The notes under the pieces are model-generated. The model worked only from the letters and a program-made list of their open reading frames with translations, did not search any database and was not told the DNA's origin. Of a stretch of 64,000 bases of DNA, positions 11,244 through 22,978 are shown one piece after another. Position 1 is the first letter of the stretch. Every line of letters starts with the position of its first letter. This stretch comes from Strigops habroptila (taxonomy: Eukaryota > Chordata > Aves > Psittaciformes > Psittacidae). Both the position numbers and the translations under genes were made by a program. The stretch lies in assembly GCF_004027225.2 (NCBI RefSeq), contig NC_044278.2, positions 101,672,743 through 101,736,742 of the forward strand, in the 5' to 3' direction.

Positions 11244-11900
11244 GGTCGGCAGTGCCTGTCCCGCCTCCCCATCATTATGGGCGGAGGGCGGAGCGGGCAT
11301 TCCGCGCCTGAGATGTAAAAGCGCTGCGCGGCGCTGCTGTGCCCGCGGCGCCCCCTCGCCTGCCGCCTGAGCCCGCGGGCGCCGGGCTCTCCCGTCGGCG
11401 CGGTGAGTGCGGGGCGCGGCGCAGCTGCTCCGCGGCGGGCGGAGCGGGCCGGGGTTGGCCGGGCGGGTGGTGGCCGCGGCGGCCCCGCGCGGGGCGTCCA
11501 TTTTGTGAGTGATGGAGCCGGGAGGGCGCGGAGGGCTCCCGGGGCCCGGCTGCCTTCCCTCCCGCCACCATGGAGGCAGCCATCCCTCCATTTTATCTCC
11601 CTGGTGGCACGCTTGCTTGCGGCCGCGGTCCGCGGCGGGTCCGTCCCCGAGCGCTGCTGGAGCCGTCCCTCGCCCCCCGCTGTCGGGGGGCTGTTCCAGC
11701 CCCATTGCTGAGGGTGCGATCCCCCAGGATGCTGGGGCTCCCCTCCCGGCGGGAAGGGCCTTCGCTTGGTGCGGGGATGGGACCTGCTGTCTTTGGCGCC
11801 CCGGCGCTGCCGAGCACGTCCCCTGTGCCAGCGGTGGTAGGCACTGCGGCCTCCAGCCACGCTTTCCCTCAGCCAGAGCAAGCAGCAAGTGAGGGCAGGG
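11244..11900 (+). promoter_or_regulatory. SLC7A1: SLC7A1 CpG-island promoter
   Basis: GC- and CpG-dense sequence begins abruptly at the CR1 end and continues to about 11900. GC-box-like motifs occur at 11260-11298 (gggcggagggcggagcggg and ccgcctccc). No convincing TATA box is seen, which fits known mammalian CAT-1 promoters. Two 'tccatttt' motifs near 11497 and 11585 resemble YY1 sites. Assignment to SLC7A1 rests on position and orientation: it is the only CpG island upstream of the coding exons that is not part of a CR1. Confidence 0.65.
11310..11402 (+). other. SLC7A1: Probable non-coding first exon of SLC7A1
   Basis: A strong donor (GTGAGT at 11403-11408) follows GC-rich sequence, and the gene's start codon lies in a later exon with only 14 bases of leader, so at least one upstream non-coding exon must exist. 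The 5' limit is a guess. A second GTGAGT at 11505-11510 is an alternative donor. Additional untranslated exons in the 17-kb interval cannot be excluded. Confidence 0.4.
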
Positions 11901-14900
11901 TTGGGAGGCGCCTATGTGCGCGCACGTTGCTCAGCTAACCCGCTTTCTTGCTTATCTTTGCTTCGCAACGGCACACTGCCGTGGAGGTGAAGGCCCAGGT
12001 GTCAAGGAGAAACCCTGGGCTGTTTCCCTGGCGGTCTTTCCGTGTCCAGGGTAGCTCCTGGGTGACTGCCGTGCTGTGCTGTGCTTTGCTTTCCCTTAAA
12101 AAATGCAACGCTGGTTCAGAATTTACCAAAATGCAGGTATTGTTCGTAGCGCGGGAGTCAGCCCCGCGCCCTGCAAGCTGTTGTGGTCTGCTGTTCCTGA
12201 ACCTGCTCAGCGATGAGGACTGGGGCTTGTTTCCATGTTGTTTGTAAGCATTTTGCAGGCAGCTGGCCTGACTAACAGATGGATTCTTCTTTTTTGCATA
12301 TGTACGTGTGAATGTTTGTGGCAGACAGGGCGGGGAACCCACTGAAAAACCTCAAGTGGTATTTTATATATAGCTGAGGCTGGACAGAAAGATTGGGACT
12401 ACATGCAGCCTATAAACACAGCAGTCGCAGCTCTAAAAAGTTCACAGAGGGGGCAGAAAGGCTGAGGTGATCATGGTGCTGCAGCTGTATGAGTTAACTG
12501 CCTCTTAGCTGAGTGGTTTTGCCACCTGTATGTGGCTCACGTGGTCATTCACGACTGTTAAGTTCGTGCTTGAGCAACAGCCTCATGGTGATGCCCAGCA
12601 TCAGGTGAACCAGTGGACACTGCCTGCTCTATGGGCTCTGCTAAGCCTTGGGGGCAAGTGGGGAAGATGTGGTCGCACACGTAGGTGTTGTACAAGAGTC
12701 TCTGCAGTGGGACAGCTCTGCCTCTTGTTGCTGTTTGCTCAGCGTGGCTTGGCTGTCTGCCATCTCCAAGGCAGAGGCAAACACAGGGAACACTTGGAGA
12801 GAACAGGTAGAAACTTACCTTTCTGGTTGGGTACTCTGTGCACTTCTGTTGCCTTCAGCGGTCAACTGAAATGCCTTTTAGACAGGATTTCCATATAATG
12901 CAGAAGAGGACTGCACAGGCTGCATAGCTGCAAGTGCCAACACTGACACAAAGGAGTAGCAAGCTTGTTGATTGCCACAGCTCTCAGAAGTTATTTTGCT
13001 GTCAAGTATTTTAAGTATCGTGCATTTTGAGTGATCTGAAGGGGACAGGCCTTGACTGTGCTCTACCACGTGCGTGCTTTAAGTAGTCAGATTAGCTTTG
13101 AAGTAAACCCATTTCCTGAGCAGGAGAACTTCTTGATTTATGCTGGTTTGCTGGGATGTGTAAAGTTTGAGTCTCACTGCTTGTAAGCTTGTGCTTATCA
13201 CTGAGTAGATGTGTTCAGAAGGCACTCCTCATTTCAGGTGGGCCATAATGGAATCCTGAGGTTTCTCATTCAAGCAGTGACACCTTTGCTCTGTCAAGTT
13301 CCTCAACAGGTTAGTGAGACTTCAGTGGCCTTTCAGAAATGTCATTTCCAGTTATATCGCAGCTTTCGGAGAGTAGAAGACAAAGTGGTGGCTTTAATTC
13401 TCTTCGCTCTTATCTGTGATGCTGTAAACATCAGTGTGGAATGGGGCAGGAGGAAAAGAGGGTGACTTACTCTGCCTGCAGATGTGCCCAGTGGATGCTG
13501 GCTTGATCCTGGTGAGGTTTACTGGCTGAGCCACCGTGGTCCTGAAGGCAGAGGGGGATGTTGCAGGGCCCCTTAGCCTCTAGTGAAGGATGAGCTAAGA
13601 AGTCTTGCTGACTTAACTGTGTATCTACAGGAGCTAGTGGCATTGACCAGCAGAACAGGGAGGCTGGGTGGCATGCAGAACTAATTCAGTGGTTCTGGGT
13701 AGAGTTGGTTGGTGTCTGGTCAGTACTGACTCAGAGTTAGTAACACAGGGTGGATCATCTCTGCTATGTACGTTGATGTGTTTTGCAGTATCCTAGGATT
13801 TTTTTTTCCATTACCTGTTATATCCTCATCCTAGGATATATCCTAGGGCCAAAATCGTTGCAAATCTCTCATTTCCTGGATGGTGTTGATTCATCTGGCC
13901 ACATGCAGTCATCTGTGTCCAAGGTAGTCAGCCCCTGCGCCCATAAAGATCAGTTAGGGGAGGAGTGGGGTTCCTGGAGTGTGATTCATCGCAGCCTAGT
14001 ATGCTAAAGCAGGTGCTTTCCACTGACTATAAAAGGAGGATTAGCCTGGATGTGTAAGTCTGCGCTATAAATGTTGTCAGTGTTTATCTCAATGAACTCG
14101 TGAGGTTCTCTGATTCCTCAGTGACTTTGGGAAGAGTTGTGGCTGTCGGTACTATGGGGGGGTTTGTTCTGGTTTGAGCACTCCCTCCTTAGTGCTGTCA
14201 TCGCAATGTCACTGGCTACTTAAACCCACTTAAAAAAAAGAGGGGGGGGGAAGGTATAACTGAATCTGTTGGTCAGACAAAACATGGGGGCTGTCACCTG
14301 CCCTATGACAGGATTCCTGACAACTGCCTGTGGTTCCTGGGCAGTTTGGGGGTGTCAGGGATCAGGAGCTCCCACACTCCTGCTGCAGTTTGTAGAAACC
14401 AAGGGGCTCCACTTGCTCTGGCAGCACTGCCTGGAGCTGCCTTCCCTCAATGGTGGGTCAGCAGCTGCTGCCCTTGCCAGGGTCCCTGACTCCGCTGGAG
14501 ACCACCAAGGTGATGGGTCATAAATCCTGTGAATGGTATCTGGTACAGAAGTGCCTTATTTCAGAGTTTCCAAAATGAAGTACTGTAAGATTTTGGGTGC
14601 AGTTTTGAGCTTCTGGGTTTCTTTTACTCAAGTGAAAAACAGTTCAGAAAACTTTATTTCACAGAGGTGCAGGCTTTGTGTGTTCAGGAGTTGCAGTAAC
14701 TGCTATAGAAAAATGTGCTACTAGCTTCTGTGCCGAGCAGGATCCCTTGTGAAATCTTCCTGTTCGTCTTACCTGTTCCTCAGTGCCTCCCATGTCATAT
14801 CTTGACCCCTTTTCTGAGACATACACGATTGCTAAATCTACTAAAATACCAAATTTATTACTGCCTACTTAATATTTAGCTTCATATTTTCTTACACCTC

Positions 14901-17900
14901 CTTTTCCTGCCTTGTTCTGAGATAAGGAATAACTCTTAGGTTCCCTTTTCCGAGCTGTACAGATTTCACAATTCACTCTTGCCTCATTTGCGGCATCCTT
15001 GTCATTTGTGTCTTTCCTTGTAGATCTTACTGGCCTGTTTATTTTCAAACTGTAAGGATGAGGATTTTACTTAGTATCCTGTTTCTGAGGACTTGCAATT
15101 AATAACTGTTAGTACTTACTGAGTGAGCTATGCTTGAAGTTTACGGGCTATTTGACCACTATATTGATCCACTTCTGAAAATTTAGTATAAGCCACTCTG
15201 GAGTTCTAAACAAAAAAAATATATAAAAATTGAATAATGAGCTTTTTATTTATCTGGGTTTGTCCCTGGTACTGATTCAGGCAGACAGTTAAAATCCTCT
15301 GTACCATATCATTTATTTATTCCTGGAACCCATTCTGTCAAATGAGAAGGTGTTCTCAAAATCAACATCCATGTGTGCTGTGACCCATATTGTTGTTCCT
15401 GGCTGTGTGTAAGCCTAACTGGCTTATTTTGCCAGGTCTAACCTGAGTTAGCAGCTAGGGTACATCTTTGAAGTTTCAGCTAGCAAAGTAAATAGTATGG
15501 TGTGTCTCCAGAAAATACTTCTAACGAGTCAGCAGTGTTTGAGTGGGGTCATCTGGGATGCTGCACAGACAGCTCCGTGCTCCGGGCAGAGGTTGATGAT
15601 GGCTGGGAAGTAGAAGGCAGTGGTGTCCCAAGCATTTTGAGACACTTACCTCTGCAGCCACTGCACTTGGAGCCATAAGAAAGCCAGTGTCTACGCTGGT
15701 GCTGCTCTATGTGTCTGCAGTGGACCACATCAGTTCCGTGGTTTGATTAAACCAAAGGTGAGTTTGCTTTGGCTGTGGGGTATTTGTGGGGTGTAGTTTA
15801 GCGTTATGTTTCATCACAATAAAAAGTACCACGCAAAATCACCTTTTAATTTTATGGGTGAAGCATACTGAGATCAGGGCTTGGGAGAGTTGCATCCAAA
15901 GGGTCTGCTTCCCCAAAGTGCCTCTGCAATGGGGTCGGGAGGTGGTAACTCCGTGGATAGTGGAGGAGCTGAAGGCTCTCATGTGAAATCTGGAGTCAGT
16001 AAACAAAACCAGTGCTGTAAAATAGAAAGAAAAAAAAGTACAAGCTATAAACAATAACAAAATCAGATTACTGGTAATGCTAGTAGTAGTTTCATTTGGG
16101 AATGCCTATGTGGGAGGTTTATTTGGATGTGTATGTGGCAGGAGTAAACTTACTGTACAAGAGATTACTGTGACTTGATTAGTGAACTGTTTCCTGAAGC
16201 TGAAGAAAAGCTCGACTTCATCAGGTGAAATATTATTAAACTAGTTGGAAAAACTGTGTTGTTGAGGTTGGAGAACTAGGTCATTTTGCTGAAGTGACTC
16301 TCTTATAAAGCAAAGTAAATGTGACATATCTTTAGAAGATATTCCTGAGGGGATTAGTTGGCTTGGGTAACTAGAATAGTCTTTCACCCTTAGGTTGCTG
16401 ATTAAACTCTGCTCAGAGTTGCATACTGCCTGCCAGCTGTTTGATGACCCATATGAGATAATCCCAAGCAAAGGATGCTGCTGCATGCTGCGCTGCTTGT
16501 TTTTATCCTTACAAAAAAGTTCACAAAACAGGGTGACCTGTAGCACATGTGTTGTGAAGATATTTATTCTTTGTCTCACTTTTCAGTGGCAGTCTGTGCA
16601 TCAGACTGGTTTGTGTGCTTATAGCTTCTGAAAGCTGAGAGCACACCATTAAAAAAATCAAAACCGAAATCAAAACCAAAATCAACCCCTTCTCTTTTTT
16701 ATTTCACCTACAGCAGTAACAGTGGTTTCTTTGCAAGTTATTTTCACAAAGAATCATGTAGTTATTAAGAGATACTGACAGTGAATGTATAGTAGTCACT
16801 GTAAAAAAAAAAGTCATGTAAGCAATCTATTGAATAAAGGCATGTGGATGCTGTATAGAAAGGAATTGATCAAAGCAGGTGTTTAAAAATCTGTCTTCCA
16901 ATTACTTGCTGAACTTGGCTGATACAGGTTTGAAGTGGAAAGGTGCTGGTACCATTGTGTATCTGCCCATGCTGACTACAGGTGCATTAGGCAGGACTTT
17001 TCTGGCTGTGCAATCTGCTGGAAGAAAGAAGCAAAATGTTCTGGCACCCTCAGCAAGAAGAAAGTGTAACGCCCAGAATTCAAGCAGCTGAATTATGGAT
17101 TAGGGTGGAGATAACACATCTTGGAGGAAAAAAACAATAGGCGTTTGTTGGGATTTTGGAAGTGAGAACTTCTGTGATATTAGAGCGGGAATTTGGCCTC
17201 TAGCATCTTTTCAGTTCAGGAAAGGTACCAACATAAGCAATAGAATGAAAAACATAACAGTTAAGCAACTGGAGAAAAGCAGAAGCAAAATGTTAGTGCT
17301 TTGCTCTGAAGGTACTAGGATCGGTGCTTGGGCAGTCCTGAAATCCAAAGCTTTGTCCAGAAAGTGCTCTTATTTTTGAGAAAGACAAGTATAAGGAGGA
17401 GTCATTGCTTTTGTGATGGAAGTGGATTTCTGAGTTGCTAAAGCCCCGGAGGCCATTCGGAGACTTTCACATCTTTCTACTGTCTGTCTGCAGAAAGACA
17501 GGTCAGAATTCATTGAGGTGTCTTTTGCTTCTGCTGGCTCGAGGCTCAGTCTGTTTTCTGTCTTGGTGAATGGTCTGGTGGAGTTTTCATAGATGTCTGC
17601 TAGAGCCCTGCAGTAGCTAGGGAAGGTGAATGTCTCTGGAGGGTCATTCCTCCCATCTCTCCTCTGAAGGGGTAAATGTGTACCTGGAGGTGCCTGTCTT
17701 TGCCTGTTGGTTACAGAGCAGGACGAGATGATACTCAAACCCAAATGTCTGCTTTGGAGTTGGCTGAAGCTGGTCAAGAGCAATCCTAGCCCTCATAACC
17801 TGATTGGCACAAGAAGAAATACAAGGATGTCCCCCAAGGAAACATGTAAGTGATGAAGCCACACTGTTGTGCTTTGGCTCCTCCAGATAAACCATCGCAG

Positions 17901-18279
17901 ATGTTGGAGTGCTTTTGAACCTCCTTTTTCCTTCAAAGGAAATACCTGGAGAGCAGAACAGCATGGTGCAGGGCCCCATCAAAAGCACAACAGCAGCTCT
18001 TTGCTTTTCATGCTGCTGTTCAGACTCTTGGGGAGAAATGTTAATTATAATTTGTTTCAGTTATTTTCCTTTAAGACCACTAATACTTTTTTCCAAGTCC
18101 CAGTACAATGGAGCTAAGCAGAATATTTACAACCAGTTTGTTTTCTTCCTGCTGTCGCTTAAAAAGCCTAGCAGCAGCAGAGCTTACTATTCTTCAAAGT
18201 TTCTTGTTCCAGGTAAGTGACATGGGGAGAGAAGGTACTGTACGTGCTCAGAGAACTACGTTGAAATGTATAATGCAAC
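11403..18279 (+). other. SLC7A1: SLC7A1 intron 1, left part
   Basis: No coding exon or interspersed repeat is recognised. The CpG island extends to about 11900. A short A/G run lies at about 14230-14252. An untranslated SLC7A1 exon could lie here without being visible. Confidence 0.5.
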
Positions 18280-19315
18280 AGCTTTCCAGTCACTCTTCCC
18301 CAAGCGTGTAGCGTTGCATGGGGTTGCTGTGACCCAAATGCAGGACCCAGCACTTTGCCTTGTTGAACCTCATACCACTGGCCACAGCCCATGAATCCAG
18401 CCTGTCGTGAGCCCTCTGCAGAGCCTTCCTATCCTCCAGCAGATCAACACTCCCAGACAACTTGGTGTCGTCCACCAATTTACTGAGGGTGCACATGATC
18501 CCCTCATCCAGGTCATCAGTGAAGATATTAAACAGCGCTGGCCCTAACACCGAGCCCTGAGGGACACCATTAGTGACCGATCGCCAACTAGATGTGATGC
18601 CATTTACCATGGAACCCATCCAGCCCCATTGACTTGTATACATCTAAGTGGAGCAGGAGGTTGCTAACCATTGCTTCCTGATCAGCTCCCCATCTCTGCC
18701 ATCCGACTCAGGGAACTGAGTACCCTGAGGATGGCTCCTGTGACTATTAAAGACTGAGGCAAAGGCAGCATTAAGTACCTCAGCCTTTTCATCACCTGCA
18801 GTCACTAGGTTTCCCCTGGTATCTAGGAGAGGATGGAGGTTCTCCTTAGCCCTCCTTTTGTTGCTAATATATTTGTAAAAGTACTTTTTATTATCTTTTA
18901 TGGCAGTGGCCAGATTTAGTTCTATCTGTGCGTTTACCTTTCTAACTTTCTATATAACCTAACAACATCGTGGTACTTTTCATGGGGTGACAGTTCCTTC
19001 TTCCACAGGTGATAAATACTCTCTTTTTCCTTGAGTTCCAGCACTATCATCCCTGTTCAGCCAGGCTGGTCTCTTCCCTGCGGGTCTGATTTTTGGCACA
19101 CGGGGACCGCCTGCTCCTGTGCCTTAAGGATTTCATTCTTGAAGAGTGTCCAGCCTTCGTGGACCTCTTTGTCCTTCAGTAATGTTTCCCAAGGGATTCT
19201 GCCAACCAGTGTCCTAAACAGGCCAAAGTCAGCTGTGCGGAAGTCTAAGGTGGAGGTTTTGCTGACCTTCTTCCTGACTTCTCCAAGGATTAGAAAGGCT
19301 TGCTTCTCTTGGGGG

Positions 19316-19411
19316 TGGTAGAGTGCGGGTCCACCAGTCAACCTCCTCCTCAGGCTCCCTTACTCCCTTGGCCGTTCCACCTCTTCCCGTAGCTCTGCCA
19401 CCACGCAGAGC
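19316..19411 (-). repeat. Second, partial copy of the CR1 ORF1 start inside the right element
   Basis: On the minus strand this repeats the segment seen at 20191-20096 of the same element and at 7878-7973 in the left copy (from 'gctctgcgtggtggcagag' to 'cactctacca'), with about three substitutions in 96 bp. It also carries the TAA stop of ORF1. The upstream junction has a TTTG microhomology between the two joined positions. Confidence 0.8.
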
Positions 19412-19539
19412 AAAATTCTGATGCTGACACCAGTCATGGAGCCAGCAACTAGTGAGATTTTTCTGATGCAACCATTACCATTGATTGCAACTGGCAGGAG
19501 GGATGAGAACACTACTTGGGCTCTCGAACCCTGAACCTG

Positions 19540-20256
19540 TCACCCCAAGGCGCTGAAGTCCTTCTTGAGTCCCCTCAGGCTTCTTGAAGAGATTTCCTCA
19601 TTGCCCACCTGGAAGGCTAACGAAGGGTAGTAGTGGCATGGCTGTACCAGACGAGTGAGTTTTCTGGTGACGTCCCTTAACCTGGCCCCAGGGAGGCACA
19701 AGACTCCCCTGTGAGTCTGGTCAGGCCAGCATATGGGGCCCTCTGTTCCCCTTAGCGTGGAGTCACCAATCACACCCACTCTTCTTTTTTATCTAGTAGA
19801 GCTGGTCGTAATACGAGGTGTTCTCCAACTCTTCTGTGGGAACTCTTCTGACCTGGATGATCCCTTATCATTATCTTCCTCACTTTCCTGATCCTCAAGT
19901 TACCAGGGCCTCGAATCTGTCGTAAAAGGGTACTTGGGAAGGTGATGTGAGCTGGAGGATAATACGCCATCTACTCTGAGGAGTAACCTGTCACCAACCT
20001 CCCTGGTCTCCTAGGTCCCTTCCACCTCCCCGATGGCAAGAAGGTAAGGGACCCTGAAGCCCTTTTGTTTTGGGTGGCTGACTCAGTGATGGTAGAGTGC
20101 AGGTCCACCAGTCAATCTCCTCCTCAGGCTCCCTTATTCCCTTGGCCGTTCCACCTCTTCCCGTAGCTCTGCCACCACGCAGAGCAAATCATCAACCTGC
20201 TGACATCTTACACAGCCACCATCTACCATCACCGGCAGGCTCTGGCACAGCTCCAT
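19540..20256 (-). pseudogene. CR1 ORF1 remnant in the right element
   Basis: The ATG at 20256 opens the same 40-codon start as in the left copy and ends at the same TAA (20134-20136). The esterase segment with VIGDSTLRG reads at 19779-19540 and the preceding piece at 19970-19770. Spacings between these pieces (286 and 191 bases) equal those in the left copy, so the disabling mutations are shared. The C-terminal esterase block is missing because of the mosaic junction. Confidence 0.75.
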
Positions 20257-20658
20257 GTGTATGAGGGACCTCTGTGTGTGCCGCCATGTGCTCCCTGGCC
20301 AGCAGAGAGGAGTGAGGTCGCTTCCTGCCGAGGGGCCGCCGTCCCGGCGCAGGGCCCGGGTGAGCGCGGGCCGAGCTCCCCGCTGCGGGCTGCCGGGAGC
20401 CGGGCGCTGCCCCTCACCTGCCCGCGCCTGATCGCCGCGCTGCGGGCGGTGTTTCCCCGCTCGGGGCGGTGCCGCCCCTCCTGCGCCGCCCCGGGGAGCG
20501 CGCTGCGGCGGCAGCGGCGCTGCTGGTTCCGGGCCAAGGCCTGGCGAGGGCTTGGGGCGCCCACGGTGGCTCTGGGGTTCAGGAGGCAGAGTCCTGAGCG
20601 CTGCGGCCTCCTCACGCTGCGGTGCTGAGGGCGCCTCTCCGGGGCTGCTCACCTCCGC
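20257..20658 (-). promoter_or_regulatory. CpG-rich CR1 5' UTR, directed towards the SLC7A1 promoter
   Basis: This is the reverse complement of 7405-7806, with three differences seen by eye. If active, it would start transcription antisense to SLC7A1 within intron 1. The long overlapping open frames here are composition artefacts. Confidence 0.5.
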
Positions 20659-22978
20659 AAATGCAAATGTTCATTTGAATGAGAATGCCCAACCCACCTT
20701 AGGGATGGAAGTAGCAAAATCAGCCTTCTGGAAAGGGCTTCCCAATGGGTTTGTTACCTGTGGTGATCAGAAAGTTAGCATCACCACTGCGTGCTTGTTC
20801 AGTGAGCTGACCCATGTTTGAACTAAAAATAGAGGGCAAGTCCCATTCCGTGTTGTTTGCCAACATACCAGCATGGCATAAGCACAAGATTTTTGTTCTG
20901 AAGACGAGTAGCAGTGATGGTACAGCTGTTTGGGGGATACATTTGTTGAAGACTGAAAGGATGCTGAGGAAAAATAAGACTGTCCAGAGGACATCGCCCT
21001 TCTATGAGAAGGTACTGATGGCAGTAGAGGTTTCCATGTGTTTCAAAATGGATATGAAGATATATAAGACAATGTTGAGTGGGGATTTCTGCTCTTGCTT
21101 CCTCTGAGGAGGTGCCTGGGGAGTTCATGGGGCTTGCAGCAGGGTCAGGCTGGGGTTTTCTCCTTTCCTTGGTAGAAAACTTGTTGTTCTGCATAATTTG
21201 CGGTAATTCTGCAAACTGGAGAAGAAGATTCTCAGAAGCAGCAAGGCCTTGAAGTAGATAGGAGTGTTTTTTCAGAAGCTGAAACAAATTGTAATTGTTT
21301 GGGAAGTGATAGTACTGCTTATGTAAAATGGTGCCCTGTCAGCTTATTTTTACACATGGTGTTTTATGTTTAGCTGCACAGATGTTTGTTATGGTTTACG
21401 TTTTGCTGTTAACCAGATGCAAGATTGCTTATTTTCTTACAGGATTGTTTTGAAGAATGTCCCTTTTTAGAATGTTGTTAATCGGGAAGGAAATCTATCA
21501 ACCTGATATAATAGGTATGTTAACCATTAGATAAGAGGAGGAAGAATATCTTATTTTATTTGAAAATACAATACAGTCAAGGAACAAGAATTTGGACAGG
21601 GAACAAAAGTAACAAACATAAAATGCACTGTAAATAAAAGAGAAGGACCAGTAGCAGTGGGTGGAATTTGGCCCCTATTGAAGTTGGTGGGAGCTTTGCC
21701 ATCGACTTCAGTGGGACAGGATTTCACCCAAGGATGTGGCCCCTGCCCCAGAGTACACCCTGCTAGGTTATCTAGGTGTGTCATTGCTTCCCGCTGGTCT
21801 CAAAGGCCTCAGCTCCTGCTGAAACCTGAAGGTGCTCAAAGCCGTGGGGTGAAACCATTTCCTACCCAGGGTCTGAGCAGCCAGGGCTTGCAACTCAGTG
21901 TTTCTCATCGGAGAAACCGGAACTAAAGCAGGGGTGAGAGGTAGGTGTGTGCAGAACAAAGCTAACCTATCATTCAGATCAGTGTTCCTAGCATTGAGAT
22001 CAAGTTTCCTCAGCTTGAAGGTGGTTATGTACAATCTGGTAACGTTCCTGGAATAATTTATATTGTTTTATGTGGTTAGGACTGTGGTACGCTACAGGAA
22101 TACTGACTGTACATTCAAAAAAAGGCTCATCGTTTCAAGTATGGTTGGGAGTGGGAGTGAGAGGAACCAGCCCGGAACATATTTCCTTACTTCAAAGGCA
22201 AGAACGCCTGTTTCAGAAAGTGAGGTCACAGCCGGATCCAACTTCTAAGGAGGGAAAAATCATAATCTCTGTGAAAATCACCCTTTGATACAATTGCAAA
22301 GATAACAAATTATATCAGAGGAAAAGTTTTGGGCAGAGGTGTAATGAATGGCCCCTGTACTGCATCCTACTAAACCAAAAGATTGTTCTCCCGACAAAAA
22401 ATCCCACCTGTCTTTTATCGAAGGTGTCTTTGCCAAGCTATGGTGAATATAATTGAAAGTGAAAGGTTGATTTGGTACCTGCTGTTTCAAAAGCAACAAG
22501 AACATGTGAGAGGTGTTTAGGATGAAGATCAGTCAGCTGTGAGATGTAGGACAGCGCTGTGTGTGAGGGATGCAGAGCATGGCTGCAGTGCGGGTACTGT
22601 GCCCTGCATGTAGCTGCCTGTCTGTTATCTGCATGTTGTAGGAGGTATTTTGTTCACAACAGAGATGCTCAGACTTTCTAAGCATGTTTTTTGGACAGGA
22701 CGAAGTTGCTATCTTGATCTTGAGAGCGGCTCTTAACTGCGGGGAACCTTGATCCACCTCTACCTGGAGGCACTTCCTAGACAAAGATAATGTCATGCTG
22801 CACAGCCTGACCTCTGCCTTTTGCTTCTGTTTCCCACAGAGCACGTCATCTGTGGAGCTTTGTGCAGTGTATGGGGTCAGTGGGTCACTTACACACTACA
22901 AGCGTGTTCTTAGTACTATCAAGCTCTTAAGGTCAGCCCCATTCTCATTGTGTGGGCATGATAGAAACCCACACGTTG
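20659..22978 (+). other. SLC7A1: SLC7A1 intron 1, middle part
   Basis: Nothing recognisable. The minus-strand open frame at 20823-21287 has no family resemblance or splice context. Composition returns to ordinary AT-richer sequence immediately beyond the CR1 5' end. Confidence 0.5.

Larger units (their letters stand above)
18280..20658 (-). mobile_element. Mosaic CR1 element, inverted relative to the 7405-11243 copy
   Basis: Read on the minus strand, the element starts at 20658 with the same first bases as the left copy and is colinear with it for 1,248 bp without indels (20658-19411 against 7405-8652); I counted about five substitutions. At 19411-19414 it jumps back to an ORF1-start segment (equivalent to 7875-7973), then has about 24 bases of unplaced sequence. 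It then jumps forward to ORF2 (equivalent to 9509 onwards). Near 18610 it skips from the equivalent of about 10190 to about 10623, losing the early reverse-transcriptase core. It ends near 18280 after the FVDD region, without a CR1 3' UTR. The ORF2 part is only roughly 88% similar to the left copy by eye, against about 99.6% for the 5' block. Confidence 0.88.

Noticed and set aside
11510..11518. Amino-acid response element (TGATGGAGC) near SLC7A1 exon 1
   Set aside because: Mammalian CAT-1 has TGATGAAAC in its first exon, but this site departs from the consensus and lies past the likely donor.
11187..11892. Several open frames of 80-233 codons on both strands in the CpG island
   Set aside because: GC-rich DNA is poor in stop codons. 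The longest start with TTG rather than ATG and none resembles a protein family.
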